This document shows, one piece after another, positions 50,354-59,666 of a DNA stretch of 64,000 nt; the stretch's first letter is position 1; each line of letters opens with the position of its first letter. The stretch comes from Mayfieldus sp963781495 (lineage in GTDB: Bacteria; Actinomycetota; Thermoleophilia; Solirubrobacterales; 70-9), in assembly GCA_963781495.1 (NCBI GenBank), contig CAWAFX010000004.1:248001-312000 (forward strand), read 5' to 3'. A model generated the notes under the pieces. It was not told the origin of the DNA. It did no database searches and saw only the letters and a list, made by a program, of their open reading frames with translations. A program made the translations under genes and the position numbers.

Positions 50354-51852
50354 CAGGGCACCGCCTGCGGGCTCGGCGGTCCGGGTTGGCCGGCGGCGCC
50401 GTTGAGGCTGGGGACCGCCTGTGTTGCACAGGCGACCTTGTGATTGATCGCCGGCTTCGGGCCCAGCGCCGGCTGGGTCCCCTGCAGGGGCGCGATCGTG
50501 AAGGCGGTCAGCTGGGTCCCGTTGAAGCCGCCGTTGGGGTTCGGGGCCCGGACCTTGACCGGGCCGCCGCCCGACTGGAAACGCAGATAGGGGCCGTTGC
50601 CATCGAAGTTCTGGCCCTCGCCGGCGAGATCGGTGAAGCCGTAGAAGGCCTCGCGGTAGTTGGGCTCACCGCTGGAGAAGGAATCGTTGATCACCTGGTT
50701 GCCGGACGGGATCAGGACGTTGGCGACGCAGTTGGATAGCTTGGTGAGCGACGGGAAGGCCTTCAGGCTGGCCCCGGTCGCGCCCGAGAGTCCCGGCGTG
50801 CCCTTCTTCAGCAGGTGCGCGATCCCGCCCAGCTCAGCCTTCGAGAGCAGCGGCTTGGTCTGGGCGATCCACGGGTTCGCAGCCCGGATCGTCGCCGGCA
50901 GCTCGGCGACCCCGGGGCGCAGCTCGATCGCGAAGGTGCGCAGGAATGGCAGCGTTTGGTTGAGGTGCAGCAGCGAGGTCCGCGCCGTGGTCAGCGTCGG
51001 TGCCAGCTCGTGGATGCTTTGCGACAGGTTCTGGGACTCGTCGGCAAGCGCCCCCGCGGTGGTGTTGAAGTTGGTGATCAGGTCCTTGAGCGGCAGCTCG
51101 TTGCGGGCCAGGACCCCGAAGAGCCTGTTGGCCCCCCGAAGCAGGCCCGAAAGGTCGTGGGTTCGAGTGCCGAGGAAGGCCTGCTGGACGATCGCCGTGT
51201 TCTTGCCCGCCGCGCCGCCGTAGTCGAAGGACTTGTTCAGCGCCTGGGCGCCGCTCAGGCCCTGGACGTCGGGATCCTGGGTCAGGTTCTCGGCCGCGGT
51301 CGGGTTGTGATTGAGGGCGGTGCCGAAGCCCTGCAGCAGCTCACGGAGGTCCTGGCGCTGCGGCGACTGCAGCGCCGTCAGCACTTCGTCCAGCTGCACC
51401 GCCGTCGCCGTGTGGGTGACCGGGATCGAGCCGTTGGCGGGAAGCTCGGGCCGGCTCGGGCTGCCGGGGTTTACGTCGAGGAAGAAGTTGCCCTCGAGGA
51501 AGATCCGCGGCCGGATCTTCACGAATGCGTCGGAATGGATCGGCCGGCCCTCGTTGCTGATCGTGAAGAGGACCCGCGAGTCGTTGCCGACCCGGTCCAC
51601 CGACTTCACCACGCCGACGTTGACCCCGGCGATCCGCACCGGCGATCCGGTGCGGATGTTGGCCGAGTTCTGGAAGGTGGCGCTGAGCTCGTAGCCGGAG
51701 CCCTGGAAGGGGAGGTGCTTGGTGAAGGCGATGTAGAAGCCGAAGACGATCAGCAGTACGACGAAGAGGCCGACCGCCGTCGGGCCGGGGCCGCCGGTGC
51801 TGCGGAAGAACTCCTCGTTGTACTTGCCCTTGTCGCTGCGGCGCCGCGCCAT
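50353..51852 (-). CDS. MCE family protein (fourth of the operon)
   Basis: 499 residues with a charged N-terminus, membrane helix about 26-46, MCE domain (ANIRTGSPVRIAGVNVGVVKSVDRVG, NFFLDVNPG), helical region with LLRGANRLFGVLARN, and a Gly/Asn/Pro-rich C-terminus with NCVANVLIPSGN and VACATQAVP. Each gene in the operon shares bases with the next, implying coupled translation and fixed stoichiometry. Confidence 0.9.
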   Translation of the reverse strand: MARRRSDKGKYNEEFFRSTGGPGPTAVGLFVVLLIVFGFYIAFTKHLPFQGSGYELSATFQNSANIRTGSPVRIAGVNVGVVKSVDRVGNDSRVLFTISNEGRPIHSDAFVKIRPRIFLEGNFFLDVNPGSPSRPELPANGSIPVTHTATAVQLDEVLTALQSPQRQDLRELLQGFGTALNHNPTAAENLTQDPDVQGLSGAQALNKSFDYGGAAGKNTAIVQQAFLGTRTHDLSGLLRGANRLFGVLARNELPLKDLITNFNTTAGALADESQNLSQSIHELAPTLTTARTSLLHLNQTLPFLRTFAIELRPGVAELPATIRAANPWIAQTKPLLSKAELGGIAHLLKKGTPGLSGATGASLKAFPSLTKLSNCVANVLIPSGNQVINDSFSSGEPNYREAFYGFTDLAGEGQNFDGNGPYLRFQSGGGPVKVRAPNPNGGFNGTQLTAFTIAPLQGTQPALGPKPAINHKVACATQAVPSLNGAAGQPGPPSPQAVP

Positions 51853-53315
51853 CAGCTCTTGCCCCCGCTCTTCGCCTTCTTCTTCTTTTTCACCGGCTGG
51901 CCCTCGGTGACCGTGCCCTGGTTGCCGGGCGGGTTGCCGACCAGGGTCTGGGCGGCGTTATAGGGCTCGTTTCCGGCCTCGCATTCCTTCGGCTGGCCGG
52001 GCGCCGCGGTGTTCGGATAGGGGTTGTAGTGGAGGTGGTTCTCGAGCGCGGGTCCGTTCGCCGGCGCGCTCGCCGGCGAGCCGATGTTGTTGGGGCCAGG
52101 CGTCTGTCCGCCGGCCTGGCCGGGCGGCGCGATCACCCAGAAACGCTGCCAGTTGCCGATCCCGTCGCCGAGGCTGACGATCGAGGCCCCGTTCCTGAGC
52201 AGCAGGGTCACGTAGTTGCAGACCGTCTGCGCCGGGGTGACGAAGGTGATCGTGGGATCGAGCAGCGTGTTGGTCTGAGTCAGCAGCTGCAGCCCCGGGG
52301 TCACACCTGGGGTGTTGCCGAAGTCGACCAGGGCCTGCGCGGTCGGCGCCAGCTCGGCGTTCAGCACCGGCGTCTTGCGCAGCACCGGCGGCCCGTTGAT
52401 CGTCGCCTTGGCCAGCGCCGGTCCGGTCTTGACCAGGGCCGCGGAGGCGGGCTGCAAGTCCGAGAACAGAAGCTTGCTGTCGCGCAGGAAGGGCCGGATG
52501 TGGGGCAGGGTGCGGATCGTCGTCTGCTCGGTCGGCGGGCCCTTGGAGATCGTCTGCTGCAGGAACGGACGCGCGATTCGCGCCAAGGCGCTGAAAGTGA
52601 CGTCGAGCGAGACGAACCCGTGCGCCTGCTGCTCGGCGACCGGCGCGACCTCTGCCGAGGTGGCCTCCAGCGCCTTGAAGAAGCGTCCGAGCCCGGTTCC
52701 CGGCGAGGAGAGGTTTCGGAACACCGGCTCGACGTGCTGCAGCAGCGGCCGCAGCTCTCCGATCGCGGCGTTGATGTCAGGGCCGCGGCCGGCGATCGCC
52801 GATCCGAATTCCAGCTCGTTGCGCTGGATCGCGTCACGGGTCGGGCGGTCGAAGATGTTCAACACCTGGTCGATGTCGACCGACACGGGCTTCGCCGCCT
52901 TGAGCGAGAGCGTGCTGCCCTCCGGCAGCCCGTGGCGAGAGTTGCCGGGCGCGATCTGCAGGTACTTCAGGCCCAGGGCCGATCTGGTGCGCACGGAGAC
53001 GGTCGTGTCGGTGGGCAGCGGGTCGACGGTCTTGTCCAGTTTCAGGTTGACCTTCGCACTGGCGGTGCCGTCGTTGTGCGCCACCGGCTGGACCGACTGC
53101 ACGGTGCCGACCCGGATCCCCCCCACCCGGACGTCGTTGCCCTTGACCAGTGAGGTGGCGTCGGGAACCTGGACCGAGACCTGGTAGGTGGGCACGAAAG
53201 GCAGCCCGTTGTTGGCGTTGTAGGCGAGAAAGACGGCGACGACGACGATCAGCACCGTCAGCGCCCCGACCAGTGTCGGGTCCGCTGCGAGCCGTTGCAT
53301 GCGTCGTCCCCTCAT
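51852..53315 (-). CDS. MCE family protein (third of the operon)
   Basis: 487 residues. Membrane helix about 14-34, MCE domain (TSLVKGNDVRVGGIRVGTVQSV, KYLQIAPGNSRHGLPEG), long helical region, VCNYVTLLLRNGAS, and a C-terminal Pro/Gly-rich stretch finishing in Lys-rich KKKKKAKSGG. The frame may begin at 53315 or at an internal ATG at 53300 (MQRLAADP). The overlap with the previous gene is 4 bp. Confidence 0.9.
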   Translation of the reverse strand: MRGRRMQRLAADPTLVGALTVLIVVVAVFLAYNANNGLPFVPTYQVSVQVPDATSLVKGNDVRVGGIRVGTVQSVQPVAHNDGTASAKVNLKLDKTVDPLPTDTTVSVRTRSALGLKYLQIAPGNSRHGLPEGSTLSLKAAKPVSVDIDQVLNIFDRPTRDAIQRNELEFGSAIAGRGPDINAAIGELRPLLQHVEPVFRNLSSPGTGLGRFFKALEATSAEVAPVAEQQAHGFVSLDVTFSALARIARPFLQQTISKGPPTEQTTIRTLPHIRPFLRDSKLLFSDLQPASAALVKTGPALAKATINGPPVLRKTPVLNAELAPTAQALVDFGNTPGVTPGLQLLTQTNTLLDPTITFVTPAQTVCNYVTLLLRNGASIVSLGDGIGNWQRFWVIAPPGQAGGQTPGPNNIGSPASAPANGPALENHLHYNPYPNTAAPGQPKECEAGNEPYNAAQTLVGNPPGNQGTVTEGQPVKKKKKAKSGGKS

Positions 53316-54811
53316 TGGCCGAGCAGGTACTTGAGGACGTCGCGGGCGCTGCCCGAGGCCGGCGAGCCGGCGTTGTTCGGATTTGCGTTCGGTCGCGGAC
53401 CGGTGCGGGTCGGCTGGCCGAGGGGCTTGGCCTTGCCGGGGCCCTGGTTCTGGGTGCGCTTCTCACGCTTGGCCAGGGCCAGCAGCCGGGTCAGCTTGCC
53501 GAGGTCGGGCGGCACCGAGCTCGAGCTGGCGCTCGGGTGGCGCCAGTTGGCCAGGCACTCGCCGGCTGAAACGGTCGCGTAGTCGACGCAGTTGGTCGCG
53601 ATCAGGTTCTCGCGCAGCAGATGGCCGAACTGGTCGAAGCCGTTCGCCCAGCCGACGTTGTTGTAGATGAAGCTCATCAGCTGCTCGAAGCCCTTGGTGG
53701 TGCGGACGCTCTTGAGCAGCTTTCCGAGGTTGGTCAGCGGCCTCGAGCCGGCCTTGGCGAGCCTGGTGAGGTTCTGGATCGTCGGGTCTGCCTCGACCAG
53801 CAGCGGCCCCGTCTGCTGAGCGGCGTCGCCGAGGCTGCGCAGCGAGATGTTGGTGGCGGTGGCGAACGGCGCCAGCTGGCGCGAGGCGACGGTCAGCGAG
53901 GGCGCCGCCTGGCCGAAGTTCTGGATCACCGGGTTCGCCTGGCGGCTGAAGCCGCCCAGCTGGCGCATCGTCGAGCGCAGCTCGGTCAGGGTCTGGGGAA
54001 GGCGCTGCAGGCCGCGCTCGATGTCGGCCCGGCGCTCGGCCGACGCCTGGGCGGTGGCGCCGGCTGTGTCGATGAAGCCGGCGACATGGGCACGGTCGCG
54101 GGCCAGCGGCGCCAGGATCCGGTCGGAGTCGCTGGTCAGCTGGGCGAGCTGGTGGTTCTGGGCCGCAAGGATCGCCAGCACGCGGTCGAACTGGCGCAGG
54201 GCCGGGTCGGCGCGGCGGACTATGTCGGCGAGGTCGGGCCCGCGGGCGGCAAGGCTGGCGCCGAGGTCGTTGATGATCAGCCGGAAGCGCTCCGCGAACG
54301 GCAGCCGCTGGATGTTGTTGACCATGTCGAGGTCGACCGCCTTGCCGTTGTTCTCGACCGGAAGCAGGTGCTGGCCGGCGCCGGGCTGGCCGCCGGGGAT
54401 CGTCCGCAGAGGTGGCGGCGGCTGTGAGCCCGGGGCGCGCGGTTGGGTCGGCTCGCAGTCGACATACTTCTCGCCGATCAGCGACTGGGGCCGGATCAGG
54501 CAGGAGGCGTCGCGGCGGAAGTCGGCAAAGCCGGCGTCGGTGATCTTCATCACCACCACCGCCTTGCCGGGCACCGCGTGCGGCCGGCCCTGCAGGCTGG
54601 CGATCTCGTCCTTGCCGGTCACGTCGACCGACTCGACGGTGCCGACATTGGCGCCCGCGACCCGCACGTCCTCGCCGGGGACGATGAAGCCGCCGCTGTC
54701 GAAGATCCCCCGCACCTCGTAGTTGCCGCCTCCGCTGGAGCCCGCGGTGCCGGCGACGACCAGCACCGTGGCCGCGGTGACGATCAGGACTGTTGCCAGG
54801 ATCCGCCTCAT
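53312..54811 (-). CDS. MCE family protein (second of the operon)
   Basis: 499 residues. Signal-anchor helix at the very N-terminus (RRILATVLIVTAATVLVVAG), MCE domain (FIVPGEDVRVAGANVGTVESVDVTG, GEKYVDCEPTQ), extended helical segment with QLAQLTSDSDRILAPLARDRAHVAGF, NCVDYATVSAGECLANWR, and an Asn/Pro/Gly-rich tail ending KYLLGQ. It overlaps the first gene by 4 bp. Confidence 0.9.
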   Translation of the reverse strand: MRRILATVLIVTAATVLVVAGTAGSSGGGNYEVRGIFDSGGFIVPGEDVRVAGANVGTVESVDVTGKDEIASLQGRPHAVPGKAVVVMKITDAGFADFRRDASCLIRPQSLIGEKYVDCEPTQPRAPGSQPPPPLRTIPGGQPGAGQHLLPVENNGKAVDLDMVNNIQRLPFAERFRLIINDLGASLAARGPDLADIVRRADPALRQFDRVLAILAAQNHQLAQLTSDSDRILAPLARDRAHVAGFIDTAGATAQASAERRADIERGLQRLPQTLTELRSTMRQLGGFSRQANPVIQNFGQAAPSLTVASRQLAPFATATNISLRSLGDAAQQTGPLLVEADPTIQNLTRLAKAGSRPLTNLGKLLKSVRTTKGFEQLMSFIYNNVGWANGFDQFGHLLRENLIATNCVDYATVSAGECLANWRHPSASSSSVPPDLGKLTRLLALAKREKRTQNQGPGKAKPLGQPTRTGPRPNANPNNAGSPASGSARDVLKYLLGQ

Positions 54812-56322
54812 GGGCCGGGTGGGGTCTGGCTCGGGTCGCAGTCGCCAGGCCCGAGGTTGCCGTTGTCGGTGAACGGGTTGGAGCCCGGGATCGGCTGGGT
54901 GCCGCCGCCCGGACAGCGCCGGTAGATCTGGAAGTTGAGGCCCTGAAACTGCTGGCTGGGCGGGATCGGCTCCAGCTGGCCGATGTGGCCGACGCAGATC
55001 GGGTTGGCGTCGCCCGGAGCGCAGTTGTGGAAGACGTTGGCGTTGGCCGGCTGCACGCGGGCGAAGTGGCCGTTGGCGTCGTAGAAGGCGGTCACCTGGC
55101 CGAGGTTGGAGATTGCCCCGAGCACGTCGGGGAAGTAGGGCCGCGCGAAGCGGATGAAGGGCAAGGAGGTGTTGCTGGCGTTGACCGCGGCCGGGAACGC
55201 GACCCGCGCCTTCGACTCGGACTTGGGCAGCGCCTTGACCGAGTCGCCGAGGTCGTTGTTTGCGCCGGGCAGGCTGACGACCTTGCGCAGGTCTGTGAAC
55301 ACCGGCACCGCCCGGTGGACGACCGGGCGCACGTGGCGCAGGAACGGGTCCAGGTTGCGGGTCGCGACCTTGGAGGTGTTGACGAGGGGGTCGAGGTCGT
55401 CGAGGGTCGCCCGCAGGTTGACGAAGGTCGTGTTGGCCTGCCGCAGGGTGCTCGGCAGCACCGCGAGGCTGCGGTCGAAGGACTGGTTCTGGCTGGCGAT
55501 CGAGCCCAGGGCCCGGTTGGCGTTGGAGACCAGGCCCGAGAGGTCGTTGCTGCGCTCGCTGACCGCGGTGAACACGCGCGAGGAGTTGACGATGAAGTTG
55601 GTGAACACGCCCTCGTCGCGATTGAGCTCCTGCAGCACCCGGTCGGTGGCGCTGAGCGAGGGCGCGAAGTACTTGTAGGTCTTGCGCGCCTGCTCGCCCT
55701 TGCCCACGTAGAGGGTGTTGAAGCCCTGGATGAACTGGCGCAGGGACTTGCGGGCCGGGCCGTTGAAGGTGTTGAAGAGCTGGTCGAGATCGACGGGAGT
55801 GGTCGTGTCGGCGCCGGTCAGGGTCGCGTCGTCGCTCAGCTTGGGCGCGTTGTTGGGGCCGGGCGTGAGCGAGATGTAGTGGTTGGCCACCCCCGAGAGG
55901 GAGGTCGCGCGGATCACCGCCGTGGTTCCCTGGTGCAGCGCCTGGTCGACCGAGATGTCCACCTGCGCCTGGTTGTCAGAAGTCAGCGAGATACTGTCGA
56001 CCGAGCCGACCGGGGCTCCTCCGATCAGGACCTGGTTTCCCTTCACCAGCTGGCCCCCGGTCTGGAACAGCAGCTTGTACTGGTGGCTGCTGCCGCCGCT
56101 GAGCAGCACAACGGTCACCAGCACGGCGACCGCGACCAGGGCGCCTATCGCGAGCAGCCGCGAGGCGATGGAACCGCGGTCACTTCCGGGCCGGCTGCCG
56201 ACGTCGCCGCCGGACCCGCTCTCGCTGGGGTCGGCTGGCTGGTTTTCCGCATTCGCCGGCGTCGATCGTCCTTGCCCTGTGTTACCGGGTCCTCCCGCCC
56301 GGCAACGTCTCTCCTCAGGCAC
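54808..56322 (-). CDS. MCE family protein (first of the operon)
   Basis: 504 residues from a GTG at 56322. About 55 polar, Gly/Ser/Asp-rich residues precede the membrane helix (LLAIGALVAVAVLVTVVLLSG, about 55-75), followed by the MCE domain (GGQLVKGNQVLIGGAPVGSVDSI, NHYISLTPGP) and a helical region with VFTAVSERSNDLSGLVSNANRAL. The C-terminal HNCAPGDANPICVG keeps the Cys motif of the set. A TACGAT hexamer ends one base before this GTG, so either the start is further downstream or the promoter is elsewhere. No YrbE permease gene precedes it. Confidence 0.88.
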   Translation of the reverse strand: MPEERRCRAGGPGNTGQGRSTPANAENQPADPSESGSGGDVGSRPGSDRGSIASRLLAIGALVAVAVLVTVVLLSGGSSHQYKLLFQTGGQLVKGNQVLIGGAPVGSVDSISLTSDNQAQVDISVDQALHQGTTAVIRATSLSGVANHYISLTPGPNNAPKLSDDATLTGADTTTPVDLDQLFNTFNGPARKSLRQFIQGFNTLYVGKGEQARKTYKYFAPSLSATDRVLQELNRDEGVFTNFIVNSSRVFTAVSERSNDLSGLVSNANRALGSIASQNQSFDRSLAVLPSTLRQANTTFVNLRATLDDLDPLVNTSKVATRNLDPFLRHVRPVVHRAVPVFTDLRKVVSLPGANNDLGDSVKALPKSESKARVAFPAAVNASNTSLPFIRFARPYFPDVLGAISNLGQVTAFYDANGHFARVQPANANVFHNCAPGDANPICVGHIGQLEPIPPSQQFQGLNFQIYRRCPGGGTQPIPGSNPFTDNGNLGPGDCDPSQTPPGP

Positions 56323-56440
56323 GATCGTATCCCAGCATCACCTGCGCACAAGGTCAAATTTGGGGCCTTGCAGCCATCTTGCACCCCCGCCAAGGCTGAC
56401 TTAACCCGATCTCAACGGCCCCCGTTCGACGGGCCCGTCC

Positions 56441-56453
56441 TGACCGTCGGTCA
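56441..56453. promoter_or_regulatory. Perfect 13-bp palindrome in the MCE/phosphoesterase divergent region
   Basis: TGACCG-T-CGGTCA lies between the divergent starts at 56322 and 56466. Its size and position suit a TetR- or GntR-type operator, but no regulator gene is adjacent in the window, so the assignment is tentative. Confidence 0.35.
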
Positions 56454-56465
56454 GAGTTAGCGCCC

Positions 56466-57623
56466 GTGCGGACCGCGATCGTCTCCGACCTGCACATCGG
56501 CTCGCTGACATCCGCCGACCTCGCACGCGACCCGGAGATCTGCGTCACCCTGCTCGACGAGCTCTCCGGCGCCGACCGCGTGGTGCTGCTGGGCGACGTG
56601 CTCGAGCTTCGCGACCGCCCGGCCGGAGAGATCCTCGACCTCGCGTCGCCGTTCCTCGAGCTGCTCGGCACCGCGGTCGGCGGCGGCGAGGTCATCCTCG
56701 TGCCCGGCAACCACGACCACCGCCTCGCCGAGCCGCTGCTCGACGGGCATGCGATGGGACGGCCGCAGCGGCTCGGCCTCGAGCATCGCTTTCACCCCAC
56801 GACCGACCTCGCGGCGGAGATCGCCGAGCGGGTGCGCCCGGCGCATTTCACCCTCGCCTACCCGGGCCTGCAGCTTCGCGACGACGTCTGGGCGATGCAC
56901 GGGCACTACATGGACTGCCACATGGCGATACCGACGATCGAATGCCTCAGCGCGGCTGCGACGATGCGGATCGTCGGCGGCGTTCCGGCCGACGCCGCCC
57001 CCGACGACTACGAGCGCGCGATCGCGCCCGTCTACGGCTTCGGCTGGGGCTTTGCCCAGTCGGAGGGCCCGCGTCACATCGGCGGCCGCTCGCGCCCGAC
57101 CGCCGCCGCATGGCGCCGCCTCGCCGGCGACCGCTCGGCCGGCCTGCGCGGCCGGCTGCTCGGCTCGGTGGCGTTTCCGCTCGCGGCCCGCGGCCTCGGG
57201 CGGGCGCTGCACCGCCGCTTCGAGACCGACATCTCGACCGCCAGCATCTCCCGCGCCGGCCTGGCCGCGATGCGCGAAGCGATCGGCCGGCTCGGGGTCG
57301 ACGCCGAGCACGTCGTCTTCGGCCACACCCACCGACCCGGGCCGCTGGCGGCGGACGCGACCGCCGATTGGCAGCTCGGCGACGGCACCAGCCTGCACGG
57401 CACCGGAAGCTGGACCTATTCGCCCGGGCTCTGCGGTCCGACCGCCCAGCAGAGCCTCTTCTGGCCCGGGACGGTCACCTGGCTCGACGACAACGGGCCT
57501 CCGCGGCGGGTCGAGCTGCTCGCTGACCGCAGCCACGGGGAGTTCCGGGCGGCGGCGAAGCGGATCGCCTCGGCGGGGGTCCCGGAGCGGTTCCTGCCGA
57601 AGAAGAAGCAGCTAACCCTGTAG
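56466..57623 (+). CDS. Metallophosphoesterase (calcineurin-like)
   Basis: 385-residue protein with the full dinuclear-metal motif set: SDLHIGS at residue 7, LLGDVLELRD near 45, PGNHDHRL near 80, MHGHYMD near 145 and FGHTHRPG near 285. The large insertion between the last two motifs (about 130 residues, Ala/Arg-rich) may be a lid. The substrate is unknown; relatives include UDP-diacylglucosamine hydrolase-like and nucleotide phosphatases. GTG start; its end overlaps the convergent dehalogenase by 12 bp. Confidence 0.9.
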   Translation: MRTAIVSDLHIGSLTSADLARDPEICVTLLDELSGADRVVLLGDVLELRDRPAGEILDLASPFLELLGTAVGGGEVILVPGNHDHRLAEPLLDGHAMGRPQRLGLEHRFHPTTDLAAEIAERVRPAHFTLAYPGLQLRDDVWAMHGHYMDCHMAIPTIECLSAAATMRIVGGVPADAAPDDYERAIAPVYGFGWGFAQSEGPRHIGGRSRPTAAAWRRLAGDRSAGLRGRLLGSVAFPLAARGLGRALHRRFETDISTASISRAGLAAMREAIGRLGVDAEHVVFGHTHRPGPLAADATADWQLGDGTSLHGTGSWTYSPGLCGPTAQQSLFWPGTVTWLDDNGPPRRVELLADRSHGEFRAAAKRIASAGVPERFLPKKKQLTL

Positions 57624-58493
57624 CCATTCGGCGATCAGGCCGCCGATCCGCTCGCCGGCGTCCTCCTGCAGGAAGTGCGATGCGTTCTCGATCAGGCGCG
57701 GCTTCGGAGCGCCGATCGCCTTGCAGAAGCGCTCGCCCACGCTCGGCGGGATGATCGGATCCGAGTCCGCCCAGAGGCCGAGGATCGGCCGCTCGTCGTC
57801 GCGCAGCGCCTCGAGCACGCGCTGGCCCGCCGCCGCCCCGGGGGCTTCGGGATCGGTCGGGAGCATGAGCGGGAAGGCCCGCGCTCCCGCCTTGGAGGCC
57901 GCGTCGGTGTAGGGCGCCTCGTAGGCGGCGATCACCTCGTCGCCAGGGTCGGTGAAGCAGGCGCCGCGGATCAGCATTCCGATCGGCAGGTCCTCGGTGC
58001 GCTCGACGAAGTTGTGAAAGGCCTTCCAGGCGTCGGTCATCTTCTGATGGCCGGTGAACAGGCCGGTGTCGAGGACCACCAGGCGTGAGATCCGATCCGG
58101 GTGGTCGACCGCCAGCCGCATCCCGATCGGCCCGCCCCAGTCGTGGACGACGGCCGTCGCGTCGCGCAGGTCGAGCTCTGTGAGCAGGCCGGCGGCCAGC
58201 TCGACGTGGCGCTCGTAGGAGTACCAGCCGATGTCGGTGGGCTTGTCGGAGCGCCCGAACCCGGCCAAGTCGGGCGCAACGCAGCGGTAGCCGGCTTCAC
58301 GGACCGGCGGGATCACCTTGCGCCACAGATACGACCAGGTCGGCTCGCCGTGGAAGAAGATCACCGGCCGTCCCTCGCCCTCGTCGATGTGGGCGAGGCG
58401 CAGACCGCCGGCGTCCCGGTAATGAGGCTCGAAGGGGTATCCGGGCAGCCCTTCGAAGCGTTCCTCGGGGGTTCGAACGGCGTCGGTGCTCAC
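57612..58493 (-). CDS. Haloalkane dehalogenase-like alpha/beta hydrolase
   Basis: 293 residues matching haloalkane dehalogenase subfamily I: halide-side HGEPTWSYLWRKVIPP, nucleophile elbow VVHDWGGPIGMRLA with Asp near residue 121, cap domain, catalytic acid region LWADSDPIIPP and catalytic His in ENASHFLQEDAG. These enzymes hydrolyse C-halogen bonds; actual substrates need not be halogenated. GTG start with TACGGT nine bases upstream, probably leaderless. Confidence 0.88.
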   Translation of the reverse strand: MSTDAVRTPEERFEGLPGYPFEPHYRDAGGLRLAHIDEGEGRPVIFFHGEPTWSYLWRKVIPPVREAGYRCVAPDLAGFGRSDKPTDIGWYSYERHVELAAGLLTELDLRDATAVVHDWGGPIGMRLAVDHPDRISRLVVLDTGLFTGHQKMTDAWKAFHNFVERTEDLPIGMLIRGACFTDPGDEVIAAYEAPYTDAASKAGARAFPLMLPTDPEAPGAAAGQRVLEALRDDERPILGLWADSDPIIPPSVGERFCKAIGAPKPRLIENASHFLQEDAGERIGGLIAEWLQG

Positions 58494-58628
58494 GGCCGCA
58501 GGACCGTATCAGCGGCAATCCGGCCCAATCCAAGACTAAGTGCAGTAAATCAGTCAACAAAGTCTGTTACCCTGCCGCGCTTCGCTATTCTGCACTAACT
58601 CAATCAGGAAAGAGAGAAACGTCCAACT

Positions 58629-59666
58629 ATGCGCAAGGAAGGACCCGGCACCCGGCGCCGGACACAGCTGGCCGTCTTTGGCGCGGCCGCCGCTCTTCTG
58701 ACCCTCCTCCTCGTGGCGATCGGCTGCGGCAGCAGCGACGGTGGCGGCGGCGGAAGCAGCAGCAAGCTCGACGTCGTCGGCTATTCGACGCCGGAGTCCG
58801 TCTACACGGACGCACTGCAGCCCGCGTTCCAGAAGACCCCCGCGGGCAAGGGAGTCAGCTTCAGCGACTCCTTCGGCGCCTCCGGTGACCAGAGCCGGGC
58901 GGTCGAGGCCGGTCAGTCGGCCTCGGTCGTGCACTTCTCGCAGGCAGGCGACATGACCCGCCTCGTCGATGACGGGATCGTCGACCGCAACTGGACCGCC
59001 AACAAGTACAAGGGCATCGCCGAGGACTCGGTCGTCGCGATCGTCGTCCGCAAGGGCAACCCGAAGGGCATCCACTCCTTCGACGACCTGATCAACAAGG
59101 ACGTCAGCATCGTGACGCCGAACCCGTTCTCCTCCGGCTCGGCGCGCTGGAACATCATGGCCCTCTACGGCAGCCAGATCGCCGAGGGCAAGTCTGACGC
59201 CCAGGCGCTTGACGCGGTGAAGACGGTTCTCGGCAAGGCCAAGGCCCAGCCGGGAAGCGGCGCCGACGCGCTGACCGCGTTCACGCAGGGCCAGGGGGAC
59301 GTCCTGCTCTCCTACGAGAACGAGGCGATCAAGGCCAAGGAGTCGGGCGAGGACGTCGACTACGTCATCCCCGACGACGACATCCTGATCCAGACCCCGA
59401 TCGCGGTGACCAAGGACGCGTCTCCCGAGGCGCAGGAGTTCGTCGATTTCATCTGGTCGGACGCCGGTCAGAAGATCTGGGCCGGGGACGGCTACCGCCC
59501 CGTCAACCCGAAGCTGGTCGATCCGCAGCAGTTCCCGACTCCGAAGGGGCTGTTCACGATTGACAAGTTCGGAGGCTGGGACAAGGTCAACGACCAGTTC
59601 TTCGACGAGACGAAGGGCTCGGTCGCGAAGATCGAGCAGGACCTGGGGGTCTCGACTGCCGGCTGA
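58629..59666 (+). CDS. Sulfate ABC transporter substrate-binding lipoprotein
   Basis: Signal peptide with lipobox VAIGCGSS (lipidated Cys near residue 37), Gly/Ser linker, then a type II periplasmic-binding fold: DVVGYSTPESVYTDALQPAF, FGASGDQSRAVEAGQSASVV, IVTPNPFSSGSARWNIMALYG and DAGQKIWAGDGYRPVNP, the pattern of Sbp/CysP sulfate- or thiosulfate-binding proteins. Heads the cys transporter operon; the leader upstream (58530-58628) is relatively AT-rich and contains the inverted pair AGTGCAG / CTGCACT. Confidence 0.93.
   Translation: MRKEGPGTRRRTQLAVFGAAAALLTLLLVAIGCGSSDGGGGGSSSKLDVVGYSTPESVYTDALQPAFQKTPAGKGVSFSDSFGASGDQSRAVEAGQSASVVHFSQAGDMTRLVDDGIVDRNWTANKYKGIAEDSVVAIVVRKGNPKGIHSFDDLINKDVSIVTPNPFSSGSARWNIMALYGSQIAEGKSDAQALDAVKTVLGKAKAQPGSGADALTAFTQGQGDVLLSYENEAIKAKESGEDVDYVIPDDDILIQTPIAVTKDASPEAQEFVDFIWSDAGQKIWAGDGYRPVNPKLVDPQQFPTPKGLFTIDKFGGWDKVNDQFFDETKGSVAKIEQDLGVSTAG

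Noticed and set aside
58539..58597. AGTGCAG / CTGCACT inverted pair before the sulfate operon as a riboswitch or attenuator
   Set aside because: The arms are seven bases, 45 bases apart, and no conserved riboswitch core or terminator is present; left as a note only.
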